From assembly GCA_947644195.1 (NCBI GenBank), contig CANRZB010000031.1, forward strand, positions 1 through 44,673: 44,673 nt of DNA. The letters are read 5' to 3'. This document shows, piece after piece, positions 32,798 to 42,900 of this stretch. How positions within the stretch are numbered: position 1 is the stretch's first letter; the number at the start of each line of letters is the position of its first letter. Origin of the DNA: an uncultured Clostridium sp. GTDB taxonomy: Bacteria; Bacillota; Clostridia; Lachnospirales; Lachnospiraceae. The translations under genes were made by a program, and so were the position numbers. Below the pieces are notes generated by a model that saw nothing but the letters and a program-made list of their open reading frames with translations, had not been told where the DNA came from and ran no database searches.

Positions 32798-33138
32798 TGG
32801 AAGAGTCGGAGACACGGGAAGCAGTGGAAAAAGTGATCGGTCGGATGAAAAATCTGGTCAATAGTCTGGAACAGATGTCATACGATTCCATCAATACAAC
32901 GGACCGGCTGCTCAATTTATTAAACCGCGCCAGGGAATATAACCAGGTCATTCGGGACGGCGATTTGGAAGAGCGGATTGCGGCCAGCGAAGCGATTGGA
33001 GAAATCTTAGATGAATTGATCCGTACCTCTTTTCAGGTCAATAATTTATCCCATCAGTTAGAAGTAGAAACCGTGTCCCAGAGGGATACGTTGGAAAGTA
33101 TCTGTCAAATTATAGATTATTTGTATTCTCTGTCTTAA
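32797..33138 (+). CDS. Hypothetical coiled-coil protein downstream of radA
   Basis: A 113-aa all-helical protein with no recognised family. The composition is acidic and rich in Glu, Asn and Arg (VEKVIGRMKNLVNSLEQM, then RLLNLLNRAREYNQVIR), compatible with a coiled coil. The ATG overlaps the radA stop by one base (TGATG). Translational coupling suggests a role with RadA, but this is only positional evidence. The 239-base gap after it before aspS holds no terminator or T-box that I can identify. Confidence 0.65.
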   Translation: MEESETREAVEKVIGRMKNLVNSLEQMSYDSINTTDRLLNLLNRAREYNQVIRDGDLEERIAASEAIGEILDELIRTSFQVNNLSHQLEVETVSQRDTLESICQIIDYLYSLS

Positions 33139-33377
33139 TTTCTGCGTGTTATGTGAGGTTTCAAGAAGGATCCGAATAAGAGGATGAACCGGAAAGATTC
33201 ATAGATTACTATCAAAAAATTAACTGGAAAAAGATGGATTATTGTTGCCAATACCAGGTTTTCGGTGTAAGATAAGCGGAGGATTTGTGTTTGCGCTGTA
33301 ACACGCCTGTTTGCTCTATGACTGTGATGCAATTTACGAAATAAGAAAGATGAATACAGCGCAGAAATGAGGATAAC

Positions 33378-35192
33378 ATGGCTGAATCAATGAAGGGACT
33401 GAAGCGTACCTGCCGATGTGCCGAATTAGACGAACATAATATTGGAGAAACTGTGACCGTGATGGGCTGGGTGCAAAAGACCCGGAATACCGGTGGACTG
33501 ATTTTTGCGGATCTCCGTGACCGTAGTGGTCTGCTACAGATTAATTTTCAGGAGGAAAGACTGGGAGCGGCACAGTTTGATAAGGCATATAAGCTCCGCA
33601 GTGAACATGTCATTGCAGTAGTGGGGGAAGTAGCAGCCAGAGAAGGCGGCGTCAACAAAAATCTGAAGACGGGTGCGATTGAAATAATGGCAACGGAACT
33701 GCGGGTACTGTCAGAATCTGAGACACCGCCGTTTCCGATTGAGTCAGATTCCAAAACGAAAGAAGAATTGCGATTGAAATACCGCTTCCTGGATCTGCGC
33801 CGACCGGATCTACAGCAGAATTTGATGATGCGAAGCCAGATTACAACCTTGATCCGGCAGTTTCTGGCGGACGAGGGATTCTTGGAGATCGAGACACCGA
33901 TGCTGACGAAGAGTACCCCGGAGGGTGCGCGCGATTACTTAGTACCCAGCCGGGTACATCCGGGGAATTTTTATGCACTGCCGCAGTCCCCGCAGTTATT
34001 CAAGCAGTTGTTGATGTGTTCTGGATATGACCGATATTTTCAGATTGCCCGTTGTTTCCGGGACGAAGATTTGCGTGCAGACCGGCAGCCGGAATTCACA
34101 CAGGTTGATATGGAGTTATCTTTTGTAGACGAAGAGGATGTAATGGACGTCAATGAGCGCCTGCTGCAAAAGATCTTTCGTGAGATTTTAGAGGTAGAAA
34201 TTTCACTGCCAATCCGCCGGATGACCTGGCAGGAAGCGATGGACCGTTTTGGATCGGACAAGCCAGATCTACGTTTTGGTATGGAATTAAAAGATGTATC
34301 CGATGTGGTGCAGGGCTGTGGTTTTGGCGTGTTTACTGGTGCGTTGGAAAACGGGGGTTCCGTCCGGGGAATCAATGCCAAGGGACAGGGAGCAATGCCT
34401 CGGAAAAAGATTGATGCCCTTGTCAAATATGCTAAGGATTTTGGGGCAAAGGGTCTGGCCTATCTGAGTATTCAGGAGGATGGCACCTATAAATCCTCGT
34501 TCGCCAAGTTTATGACAGAGGAAGAATTGCAGGCGTTGGTAGCTGCGATGGATGGGGAAGCAGGAGATCTTTTGCTGTTTGCCGCTGATCAGAATAAGAT
34601 TGTCTGGGATGTGCTGGGGAATCTCCGCTTGGAAATTGCCCGTAACCTGGAATTGCTCGATAAGAATGACTATCAGTTTGTGTGGGTCACCGAGTTTCCG
34701 GAATTTGAATATTCGGAGGAACAGGGACGCTATGTGGCGATGCATCATCCGTTTACCATGCCGATGGAAGAAGATATCCCGTTGTTAAAGGATCATCCGG
34801 AACAGGTACGTGCACGTGCCTATGATATCGTGTTAAATGGTACGGAGCTGGGTGGCGGTTCGGTTCGTATCCATCAGGATGATGTGCAGGAGACAATGTT
34901 TGAAGCGTTGGGATTTACCAAGGAACAGGCGGGAGAGCAGTTTGGCTTCCTGCTAGAGGCATTTCGGTATGGAGTGCCGCCACATGCAGGACTGGCCTAT
35001 GGATTAGACCGGCTGGTGATGTTGATGGCAAAAGAAGATAGTATCCGGGATGTGATTGCCTTTCCAAAAGTGAAGGATGCCTCCTGTCTGATGACAGAGG
35101 CCCCGAATGTAGTGGATGGAAAGCAGTTAGATGAACTGTGTCTGGAGATCCGGGAAGCGGAAATCGCAGATGGAGGGAAGGCAGAGGTATGA
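33378..35192 (+). CDS. aspS: Aspartyl-tRNA synthetase
   Basis: A 604-aa class II aminoacyl-tRNA synthetase. The N-terminal OB-fold anticodon domain (VTVMGWVQKTRN...GLIFADLRDRSG) is followed by motif 2 (FRDEDLRADRQPEFTQ), the GAD insertion of bacterial AspRS (residues ~290-420), and motif 3 (GLAYGLDRLVML). The length and the presence of the GAD insert fit the bacterial type. The gap upstream does not show the AGGGTGG core of a T-box. GAGGA precedes the ATG; the stop overlaps the next start by four bases. Confidence 0.97.
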   Translation: MAESMKGLKRTCRCAELDEHNIGETVTVMGWVQKTRNTGGLIFADLRDRSGLLQINFQEERLGAAQFDKAYKLRSEHVIAVVGEVAAREGGVNKNLKTGAIEIMATELRVLSESETPPFPIESDSKTKEELRLKYRFLDLRRPDLQQNLMMRSQITTLIRQFLADEGFLEIETPMLTKSTPEGARDYLVPSRVHPGNFYALPQSPQLFKQLLMCSGYDRYFQIARCFRDEDLRADRQPEFTQVDMELSFVDEEDVMDVNERLLQKIFREILEVEISLPIRRMTWQEAMDRFGSDKPDLRFGMELKDVSDVVQGCGFGVFTGALENGGSVRGINAKGQGAMPRKKIDALVKYAKDFGAKGLAYLSIQEDGTYKSSFAKFMTEEELQALVAAMDGEAGDLLLFAADQNKIVWDVLGNLRLEIARNLELLDKNDYQFVWVTEFPEFEYSEEQGRYVAMHHPFTMPMEEDIPLLKDHPEQVRARAYDIVLNGTELGGGSVRIHQDDVQETMFEALGFTKEQAGEQFGFLLEAFRYGVPPHAGLAYGLDRLVMLMAKEDSIRDVIAFPKVKDASCLMTEAPNVVDGKQLDELCLEIREAEIADGGKAEV

Positions 35193-35698
35193 CAAGAGAG
35201 CAGTATTTATGTGTCATGGGATGGATTCGTGGCAAAAAATACGGAATTGCATGTGTCAAGTGGTCAGGTAAGATTATTACTTATCTGACCGCCTTTGTCT
35301 ATGCTGCCGCAATATTCTTTTTGGGATGGCAGAGAGATCTGCGGATTCTTCCGTTTCTATTCGTTCCTGCCCTTTCTTTTCTTCTGGTCAGTGTGTTCCG
35401 GGCGCGTTATGGCGCTGCCCGTCCCTATGAAAAATATGGATTTACTCCCTTAGTACCTAAGGACACTCGGGCGAAATCTTTTCCGAGCCGTCATGTGTTT
35501 TCGATCTTTGTTATTGCTTCGGTAGTTTCCTTTTTGTGGTTTGTTCCAGGAGTGCTTCTTTTGCTGCTGGGAGGAATCCTGGCATTTCTGCGTGTGGCGA
35601 TGGGAGTGCATTTTCCCAAGGATGTCCTGGCAGGGGCGATGATCGGGATCTTTTGCGGTTGTATCGGGATGGAGCTGTGGATGTTATGGGGGCCCTGA
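35189..35698 (+). CDS. PAP2-family phosphatase, membrane-bound
   Basis: A 169-aa integral membrane phosphatase of the phosphatidic-acid phosphatase type 2 family. The three active-site motifs are present in order: RARYGAARPYEKY (motif 1, variant of KxxxxxxRP), PSRHVFS (motif 2; the family usually has PSGH, here Ser-Arg-His) and RVAMGVHFPKDVLAG (motif 3). Four membrane helices are visible. Substrate could be undecaprenyl diphosphate or phosphatidate; undecided. The ATG overlaps the aspS stop as ATGA. Confidence 0.85.
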   Translation: MTREQYLCVMGWIRGKKYGIACVKWSGKIITYLTAFVYAAAIFFLGWQRDLRILPFLFVPALSFLLVSVFRARYGAARPYEKYGFTPLVPKDTRAKSFPSRHVFSIFVIASVVSFLWFVPGVLLLLLGGILAFLRVAMGVHFPKDVLAGAMIGIFCGCIGMELWMLWGP

Positions 35699-35889
35699 GA
35701 AATTGAGAGGTAACAAAGAGTTCTAGCTACTATGGTAGAGATTTTGATTGATAGTTTAATCAACAAGATGGGGAATTTCTTACTGGCTGTAGGGGATATT
35801 ATTAACCATAAATATATTGTAGTAGAATGGATTAGATGATTCAAATGCAGCTTGATTTTACAAGAGAATGGAAAAGGAGGATTTGCTAC

Positions 35890-38037
35890 ATGGATAGGAA
35901 GCAGGAAAAAGAACAGGGAAATGCCAGTCATGTGGTAATGTCTCTGTCTTTGCTGTCTGCCCAGGATCGGCAGGAGTTTTTAGAATGGGTGGAGAAAAAG
36001 AATTCTTCCGGTCAAGTCTGTCATGTGCATGTGGTGAGGGAGGAAACAGATGCGGCTGAGTTGCGTACCGAAATGTATCCCTACTATTTTTTTGAGGGAA
36101 ATCTCAGTTTCTGGCAGATGATGTTTCGTTCTGGTAAGGCACCTCTCAGCGTTCAGAAAGTCTTTCTCTATGATTATCTCTGGAAACTGGAAAACAGCGT
36201 TTTATGGCCCTATCATTATGCGTCGGATCGGTTGCAGGCGGCAAAGGAGCAGATGCATGCCTTTTTGAATGAGATTGAGGATGCGACCATCCTGGAACTT
36301 CCGGGAGTTGAAAGTTTTCATCGCTTTTATTTGATCCAGCAAAAGACGACAGGGCAGACGCAGGTAGAAGCGATGCCCGGAAATCTTCAGATTTTGCGCA
36401 ATGGAAGTCCGGTTTATCAGGCGCAGAAGATAGAAGTGGTATTGACGAAATTTAAGATTACAAAGCAAAGGATTCGTTTGGTCGCCTATCTGAAATCTCC
36501 GATTTTTAATTTCTGTGAGGCGCCTACGTTATGGATGGAGCAAAACGGGGATAGTGACCATTTGGTGCAAATTCCTCTGATGGATTCCTCCTGGAATTAT
36601 TATCATTGTAAGGAGCAGACCAATCATTTTTATACTTTTGTTCTGACGGTAGATAGTAAAAAAATAAAACAGTTTCATTTCTATGTAAAATGTAGGGAAA
36701 TACTGTTTGATACGTATTTTTATTTTATGCCTGAGGTGGTTTTTAATAATCAGATCAAATGCTATCGGTATTATCAGGGAAAACGGGTTTTCCGGTTTGA
36801 CCACAATACCTTTCTGGTGGAGAAAGCAAATGCAAAGCAGGCAGTGAACTACCAGACGGGGATCGAAAAACAATGGGAATCTGATCATCCGGAGATCATT
36901 GCGTTACGTCAACAGATCCGGCAGGAGAGGAAGAATAAGAGGCGGATCTGGCTGTACTATGACTGCAAGGGCGTGTATAAAGATAATGGATATTTGCAGT
37001 TTGTCCATGATTTTGGACAGGAAGACGGCGTAGAGAAATATTATGTGTTAAATAATGAGTGGAATACTTGCCAGGAATTGTTTACAGAGGAACAGAGCTC
37101 CTATGTGATTCCATTTGGAAGCGATCAACATAAAGTCTTGTACTGCCTGGCAGAGCAGATTATTACAGCTTATATTGAGAAGAATAACTACCAGCCTTTT
37201 ACGGATCAGGAGTATTCCCAGGTAATGGATGTCTCGGTGATGTCTTCTATTACCTATTTACAGCATGGTGTGTACCATGCCGTGATTCCCTGGAAATATT
37301 CTTTGGATCGTTTACAGGTAGACCGCAAGGTGATTTCTGCCCGGATGGAACATAAGCAGGATGTGGACACCCATTGTTTTACGGAGGAGCAGGAACTGAT
37401 GGCAGGGATGCCGCGATATGATTTTATGGATACGAGAAAGAAGCCTGGGCGGAAGATTTTATATGCCCCATCCTGGCGTAAGTATTTGGTGGGCAGGAAG
37501 GATCAGGAATGGGTGACCAGGGAGGATTTCTTTCTGGCATCTAAGTTTTATCAGGAGACATCGAAATTTTTGCAGGATCCTGCGTTGCTCGCCTGCTTGA
37601 GAGAGCATGGATATACGTTAGAGTTTAAGTTACATCCGATTCTGATGCGATATGCCGGCTTGTATCAGCTGGAGGATCAGGTGGTCCGCATAGCAGATCC
37701 CGAAGTGCGGGAGGAAGAATATGCGATCTTTATTACGGATTTCTCTAGCTATGTCTTTGATTTTGCATATTTGGGCCGTGCCATTCTGTATTTCTTTCCC
37801 GATGCCGAGGAAATTCGTTCCGGTATGAGTGATTACCGGGAATGTGTTTTGCCGTTCCAGGGAGGGATTGGAGAATACGCAGATCAAGCGCAGGATGCCG
37901 TGCATTGTATTTGCCAAATGGTTCGCCGCGGAGGGAAACCGGGATGGATGCGCCGCAGGAGGATGAAGAAATTATTTTATCATCGGGATGACCATGCCAG
38001 GGAACGGATCTATCAAAGCCTGATCAATGGGATCTGA
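35890..38037 (+). CDS. CDP-glycerol glycerophosphotransferase family protein
   Basis: A 715-aa enzyme expected to polymerise glycerol- or ribitol-phosphate for teichoic-acid-like polymers. The C-terminal ~350 residues are the catalytic domain, with LYAPSWRKYL near residue 520 and FITDFSSYVFDFAYLGRAI near residue 615 (the family's ITDYSS motif). The N-terminal ~300 residues lack a recognised domain; they may be an accessory binding part. The frame opens at 35836, but AGGAGG nine bases before the ATG at 35890 sets the start. No CDP-glycerol synthesis gene is near. The 191-base gap before it holds no obvious promoter. Confidence 0.85.
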   Translation: MDRKQEKEQGNASHVVMSLSLLSAQDRQEFLEWVEKKNSSGQVCHVHVVREETDAAELRTEMYPYYFFEGNLSFWQMMFRSGKAPLSVQKVFLYDYLWKLENSVLWPYHYASDRLQAAKEQMHAFLNEIEDATILELPGVESFHRFYLIQQKTTGQTQVEAMPGNLQILRNGSPVYQAQKIEVVLTKFKITKQRIRLVAYLKSPIFNFCEAPTLWMEQNGDSDHLVQIPLMDSSWNYYHCKEQTNHFYTFVLTVDSKKIKQFHFYVKCREILFDTYFYFMPEVVFNNQIKCYRYYQGKRVFRFDHNTFLVEKANAKQAVNYQTGIEKQWESDHPEIIALRQQIRQERKNKRRIWLYYDCKGVYKDNGYLQFVHDFGQEDGVEKYYVLNNEWNTCQELFTEEQSSYVIPFGSDQHKVLYCLAEQIITAYIEKNNYQPFTDQEYSQVMDVSVMSSITYLQHGVYHAVIPWKYSLDRLQVDRKVISARMEHKQDVDTHCFTEEQELMAGMPRYDFMDTRKKPGRKILYAPSWRKYLVGRKDQEWVTREDFFLASKFYQETSKFLQDPALLACLREHGYTLEFKLHPILMRYAGLYQLEDQVVRIADPEVREEEYAIFITDFSSYVFDFAYLGRAILYFFPDAEEIRSGMSDYRECVLPFQGGIGEYADQAQDAVHCICQMVRRGGKPGWMRRRRMKKLFYHRDDHARERIYQSLINGI

Positions 38038-38043
38038 TGGGGA

Positions 38044-38505
38044 ATGGAAGGTGGTTTCTTGAGGAATACAGAAAGTAGATATGGAATTCCAGGGATTGCC
38101 AGGGTGTCCAGAAAGATGTTTTATATCGGTTTGTTTTTGGGAGTGTTGGGATTACTTTTCCTTCTGTGTTTGTTGTGTTTGGGAATTGATTTACGGGAGA
38201 TATTACCGCCTTGCAGCCTGTATTCCCTGACTGGTTTTTACTGTCCGGGATGTGGGGGAACCAGGGCCTGCTATGCTTTGGCGCAGGGGCATATTCTGGA
38301 AAGTTTGAGGGCACATCCGCTGGTTCTCTATCTGGCAGTGGGTTATGTCATTTATATGGTGTCCCATTTGTTGGACATCATGACACATGGCAAGATTCGT
38401 GGATTATATTTCTGTCCCTATTTCTGGTACGTTGGAATTGGTATTCTTCTGGTTCAATTCGTAGTAAAAAACATTGCGCTGTTTGCGGGATATCATCTGT
38501 TGTGA
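38044..38505 (+). CDS. DUF2752 family membrane protein
   Basis: A 153-aa membrane protein of the DUF2752 family, identified by the diagnostic CSLYSLTGFYCPGCGGTRA near residues 57-75, whose three cysteines are conserved. Three membrane segments (about 25-45, 95-115, 128-148) flank it. Function is unknown. ATG at 38044 has only a weak GGGGA upstream; TTG at 38059 with AAGGTGG upstream is an alternative start five codons in. It follows the glycerophosphotransferase by 6 bases. Confidence 0.82.
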   Translation: MEGGFLRNTESRYGIPGIARVSRKMFYIGLFLGVLGLLFLLCLLCLGIDLREILPPCSLYSLTGFYCPGCGGTRACYALAQGHILESLRAHPLVLYLAVGYVIYMVSHLLDIMTHGKIRGLYFCPYFWYVGIGILLVQFVVKNIALFAGYHLL

Positions 38506-38533
38506 GGATGGCAAGTTGGTTTTATTACAGGGA

Positions 38534-39748
38534 TTACCATGCCTGGAGGGTCTGGATCAGGAATTCTTTCCAAAAAGGATGTTCTGGTTCCAGGGCATCG
38601 GGTAATTCGTAGAAACAGAGTTTGTCCCGGTATATCTGCAAAAAGACGGGGGTATCCTGGGGAGAGGAGAAACGGTTTGCCCGGTATTGCGCCAGCGCAG
38701 GGAGAAATCTGCCCTGTTTGCGTTGATAGCAGGTGGCAGCAGTTGCTTTTTTCCGATGCGAGGGCTCTACAAATTCTGCAACGCTTCTATGAATGGCCTG
38801 ATCTTCGGAGGGAAGATAAAAATATTCTTTGGGATCGGGCAGAAAGAATTTCAGTTCTGCCGTAATGACCGGAACATGAAGTGTACCCGTATTGGTATCC
38901 AGATCCAGAATACAATGATCCGGCAAGACGTTAGATGTCAGATCTTTGCTCTCGGGAAAGGAATGAGACAGGGATACTGATTGCGGCAGGGAAGCATCGT
39001 GCTGGAATGTTAGAATCAGTATGGATTCAGAATTCTCCGAAGATGGTGTCAGTGCAATATGGGTAATCTGCAAATGGTCTTTTAATTCAGGAATGACATT
39101 AAATAGATTACGGTATTGTAGCATGCGGCTTACGGTCAGCATCCCTTCCATATCGTCATGGTTATGTAACAGCAGGAAATGTTCCAGCTTTTCAGCCTGA
39201 TCTGGATGTAACAGACGATCCTGCATATACTGGCTGTAGACGGAAATTAACTCTCCTCCGGTAAAGGTATCTTTTCTGGCAATTCCCATCCAGCGTTCCA
39301 GGTCTGTCTGACCTGCCTTGGCAATGCCAAGCGTTTTCTTGAGGGGGCGAATCTGCGCCAGTAAATCAATGGAACGGCTCCCCGTAGTATCCTGCAATAT
39401 TTTGACGGCGTGGTTAGACAACTCGATATGATATTTTTCAGCTTTATGAAGCAGATATGGAATGTCAAAGGTTTTTCCATTGAAATGGTATAGTGCTTCG
39501 TACTGCTCCAGAGTATCGAGAAAAAGGCGGATCATCGCCTCTTCCTCTCGGTATCTATCGGCAAACCACTGGGTAATGACCCAGATTTTTTCTGCCGGAT
39601 CATAAGCCATAACGCCAATCAGGTACAGGGATGAGGCACGCGGGGATAGTCCGGTGGTCTCAATATCAAAGAACAGGCACTGTTCCTGCGGATGTGTAAG
39701 TCGGATTTCTGGCAAAGGCGCCGTGGCCGGTGTGGTTATTGTTTTCAT
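38534..39748 (-). CDS. YprB-type ribonuclease H-like (DEDD exonuclease fold) protein
   Basis: A 404-aa protein with the RNase_H_2/YprB domain. The first acidic pair is FFDIETTGL near residues 28-36, a second Asp is in FNGKTFDIPYL near 116, and the region NHDDMEGML supplies the late acidic residues. This matches the DEDD 3'-5' exonuclease fold. The C-terminal half (about 240-404) is less conserved, beta-rich and has no clear catalytic motif. Function in Firmicutes is not settled. It is transcribed towards the DUF2752 gene, with 28 bases between the stops. Confidence 0.8.
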   Translation of the reverse strand: MKTITTPATAPLPEIRLTHPQEQCLFFDIETTGLSPRASSLYLIGVMAYDPAEKIWVITQWFADRYREEEAMIRLFLDTLEQYEALYHFNGKTFDIPYLLHKAEKYHIELSNHAVKILQDTTGSRSIDLLAQIRPLKKTLGIAKAGQTDLERWMGIARKDTFTGGELISVYSQYMQDRLLHPDQAEKLEHFLLLHNHDDMEGMLTVSRMLQYRNLFNVIPELKDHLQITHIALTPSSENSESILILTFQHDASLPQSVSLSHSFPESKDLTSNVLPDHCILDLDTNTGTLHVPVITAELKFFLPDPKEYFYLPSEDQAIHRSVAEFVEPSHRKKATAATCYQRKQGRFLPALAQYRANRFSSPQDTPVFLQIYRDKLCFYELPDALEPEHPFWKEFLIQTLQAW

Positions 39749-39977
39749 GTGGGTTCCTCTTTTGAATGAGTGTAATGAGTTTTTTTTATTATAGCAGATA
39801 ATTCTTGACTTTAAAATGAATTTTTCTTTTTATCCAATCTTTGTTCCTAATGAATTTGCTCTTTTGTTTCCTTGTGCCTAAATGGGGGAGTTTATGCTAT
39901 ATGGATTGTGTTATAGTATAAATTGTGTTAAAGTAAAAAAGATGTATATTTATCTATATAATAATAGGAGGCTAATG

Positions 39978-42900
39978 ATGAAAAGAATTATATCTGCTTT
40001 GTTAATATTGGCATTGTTAAGTTCCGGTTTACAGGGAATCAGAGTTTTGGCAGAGGGGAAAGAGCAGGAACAAGAGGATAACGGAAAAGGATATGAAGTA
40101 TCATTTACCGTGGATCAGACTTGGAATGAAGGCTATCAGGCTACGGTATCAATACGAAATACGGGTAAAGAGAGGATGGAAAACTGGTGTCTATCATTTG
40201 CCATGTCTGATAACATTACCAATATTTGGAATGGTGTTATGCTTGCTTCCACAGATGGTCATTATACAGTAAAAAATGCAGAATGGAATCAGGATATTCC
40301 AGTAGGTTCAACGGTTTCTTTTGGTTTTACGGCAGAGGGAAGCCAGAAGAGTATGCCATCTGAATTTGCATTGCAGACGACCCGGTGTTTGGTAGATGAC
40401 AAGCAATATCAGGTGGCCTATTCTGTCCAAAATGATTGGTCGGATGGCTTTACAGCCAGTGTGACAATTACCAATGTTTCCAGTGTTAGAATAGAGGATT
40501 GGAGATTGGAATTTTCTCTGGGGCACAAGATATCCCAGATCTGGAATGGTGAGATCCTAAAAGATCAAGGTGGGCAATATGTCATTGGTAACGAAGGATA
40601 CAATGCGAATATTCTTCCACAGCAATCGGTAACTTTTGGATTTCTTTGTGAGCGAGGAGATAGTGGGATAGTGCCGAACCAATTTATTTTACATCATTAT
40701 AAAGCTGTTGGGATGCCGGTAGAGACAACGAATCCAGCAACCGAAGAACCAGACAAAGGAGATTCTGGAAAAGAGGATTCCGGATCGGAGAATCTGGATA
40801 CCGATGAGTATGATGAGACCTATCGGAGTGAAAGTTTGACAGAGGACAATGCAGGTGAGTGCGTACATATTGAGTTTCAACCAGGAAATACAGAGCGTTG
40901 CGTGACGGATGATATTACTCTAGTCAATGATGCAGAAGAAAGATATCAAGTGCAATGGATTTCATCTGATGAGGAGGTTATATCTCATACAGGTAAAGTA
41001 TCCAGACCGGAGAACGACCGCTCAATTGTAATGACAGCCATTATAAAAGGTAATGGAGAGAGCGTGAAACTTTCCTTTTCCTTGGAAGTACGGGGGAAAA
41101 TTACAATTAATGTATCGGATATAGAAGATTATAGCCTGGAAGATTTAGAGGAGCGAAATCGGGACAATGAAGATTATGAGGCGCTGGTAAACGATTTTGG
41201 TTATCTTCAGGAAGTATATGGTAATTACAGTGATTTTAAGGTGAATTCTTACGAAAGTGCTTTGTATGCTCTGTATCATGTGAAGTCTGCGATTGGCATT
41301 ACCAATCCGTTTGCGGAGTTGGTTCCTTACAGGACTTTTGTTGATGATACAGGTTATACATTTCAATTTGCCCAGACAATTCAGGGAATTCCTACTTTTG
41401 ATAATATCATTACGGTTGCATCTAATGCAAAAGGAGAAACGGACTATTTGAAATCCAGCTATTATCCCGTGGAAGTCATTATTTCCACTATACCGCAGAT
41501 TTCCTGTGAGGAAGCAGAAGCTATTTTGGAGGAAAAATATGGAACCATTTCAGTCAGGGAAGAAAATAAAACTAAAATCTGCATTGTAAATTATTATGGA
41601 CATGTTGATTTGGCCTGGAATATCTGCTGTCAGGTTGATAGCAAGCAGGAAGATGTGCCATCTGGTCCATATCGTTTTTTGGTCGGGGCAGTAGATGGGG
41701 AGATAAAATTTCATAGTGAGTTATCCAGCCATTCGACTACGGTAAAGCGAGTAAAGGCTTCCGGGAAAGATTTGGAGGGAATCGAACAGATTTTTTATGT
41801 ACAAAAAGAAATAAAAAAGATGCTTTTTTCCACAAAGTCAACGTATTCTTTGAGAGATCCTTTGTTTCATATTACAGTCACCGAGGGGGAGTTACGAAAA
41901 AATACGGAGGATAAAATAGATGAAGTAAGAGAAGTAATTACCAAGGGAAAAAATAGCTGGAAACCTGTCGAAGTTTCTGCTATTTATAATATGAAAAAAA
42001 TCTTAACCTTTTATTACAAGAATTTCAATCGGGTATCCTATGCTAACAATAATCATATAGAGAAAAAGTATACTTATCGGTACAAAACAAAATTGGGACA
42101 GGGAGGAGAATCCAGGGTTTGTTTGGTTGAAGATTTGAAAAATAATTCCTATTGGGATGGTGAGTATCACGGTATTCGTATTGGGGTAGGAGATGGAAAA
42201 CAGCTTGTGTGTGTTGGTAAAAATGGCAAGATAGAAAGACCTACTCCTAATACCGAATTGAAAAAAAACAGTTATGCCCTTTGTCGAGACATTCTCTGCC
42301 ACGAATATACGCACGGGATTATGGTTAATGATACAAATCTGGATGGATATGCAGGAATTCCAGGTTCTATTAATGAGGCATATGCGGACATTGCAGCATG
42401 TTTTATGGATGGTAATTGGACGGTTGGAGAAAAGATTGGAATGAAACAACCTGTGCGTGACATTAGCAATCCAAACTGTTGCTACACGGCATCAGAAGTG
42501 GAAGGAGATTATTATGTGGATCCGACAGATTATAAAGTAAATAGAGGAGGTAAACATTCAAATTCTACTGTAATTTCACATGCAGTCTATTTAATGGTAC
42601 AAAAGGGAATTGCCATGTCTGATTTGCAGGATATCTGGTATAATACCATCCGAGGTGGCTTGGATTCTAAAACAAATTTCTATAGTGTTCGTAAGCTGTT
42701 TCTGACTTCCTGTAAACGTCAGAAGTATTCTGATACTAAGAAAAAAAGTTATGAGAGGATCATAAAACAAGCCTTTGATACTACGAATGTTACAAAATCA
42801 AGTAGTAATCACAGATATAAACAATATACAAAATTACAGGATCAAAATTATTATTGCAATGGATATTTCCGAAACAACATGATATTTCAGGGAAAGGTGG

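Noticed and set aside
33139-33377. Possible T-box leader upstream of aspS
   Set aside because: No AGGGTGG core, no specifier-type stem and no terminator hairpin could be found.
40741-40850. Repetitive Gly/Asp/Ser/Glu coding stretch as a tandem repeat or CRISPR-like array
   Set aside because: It is a low-complexity linker between protein domains with no regular repeat unit.
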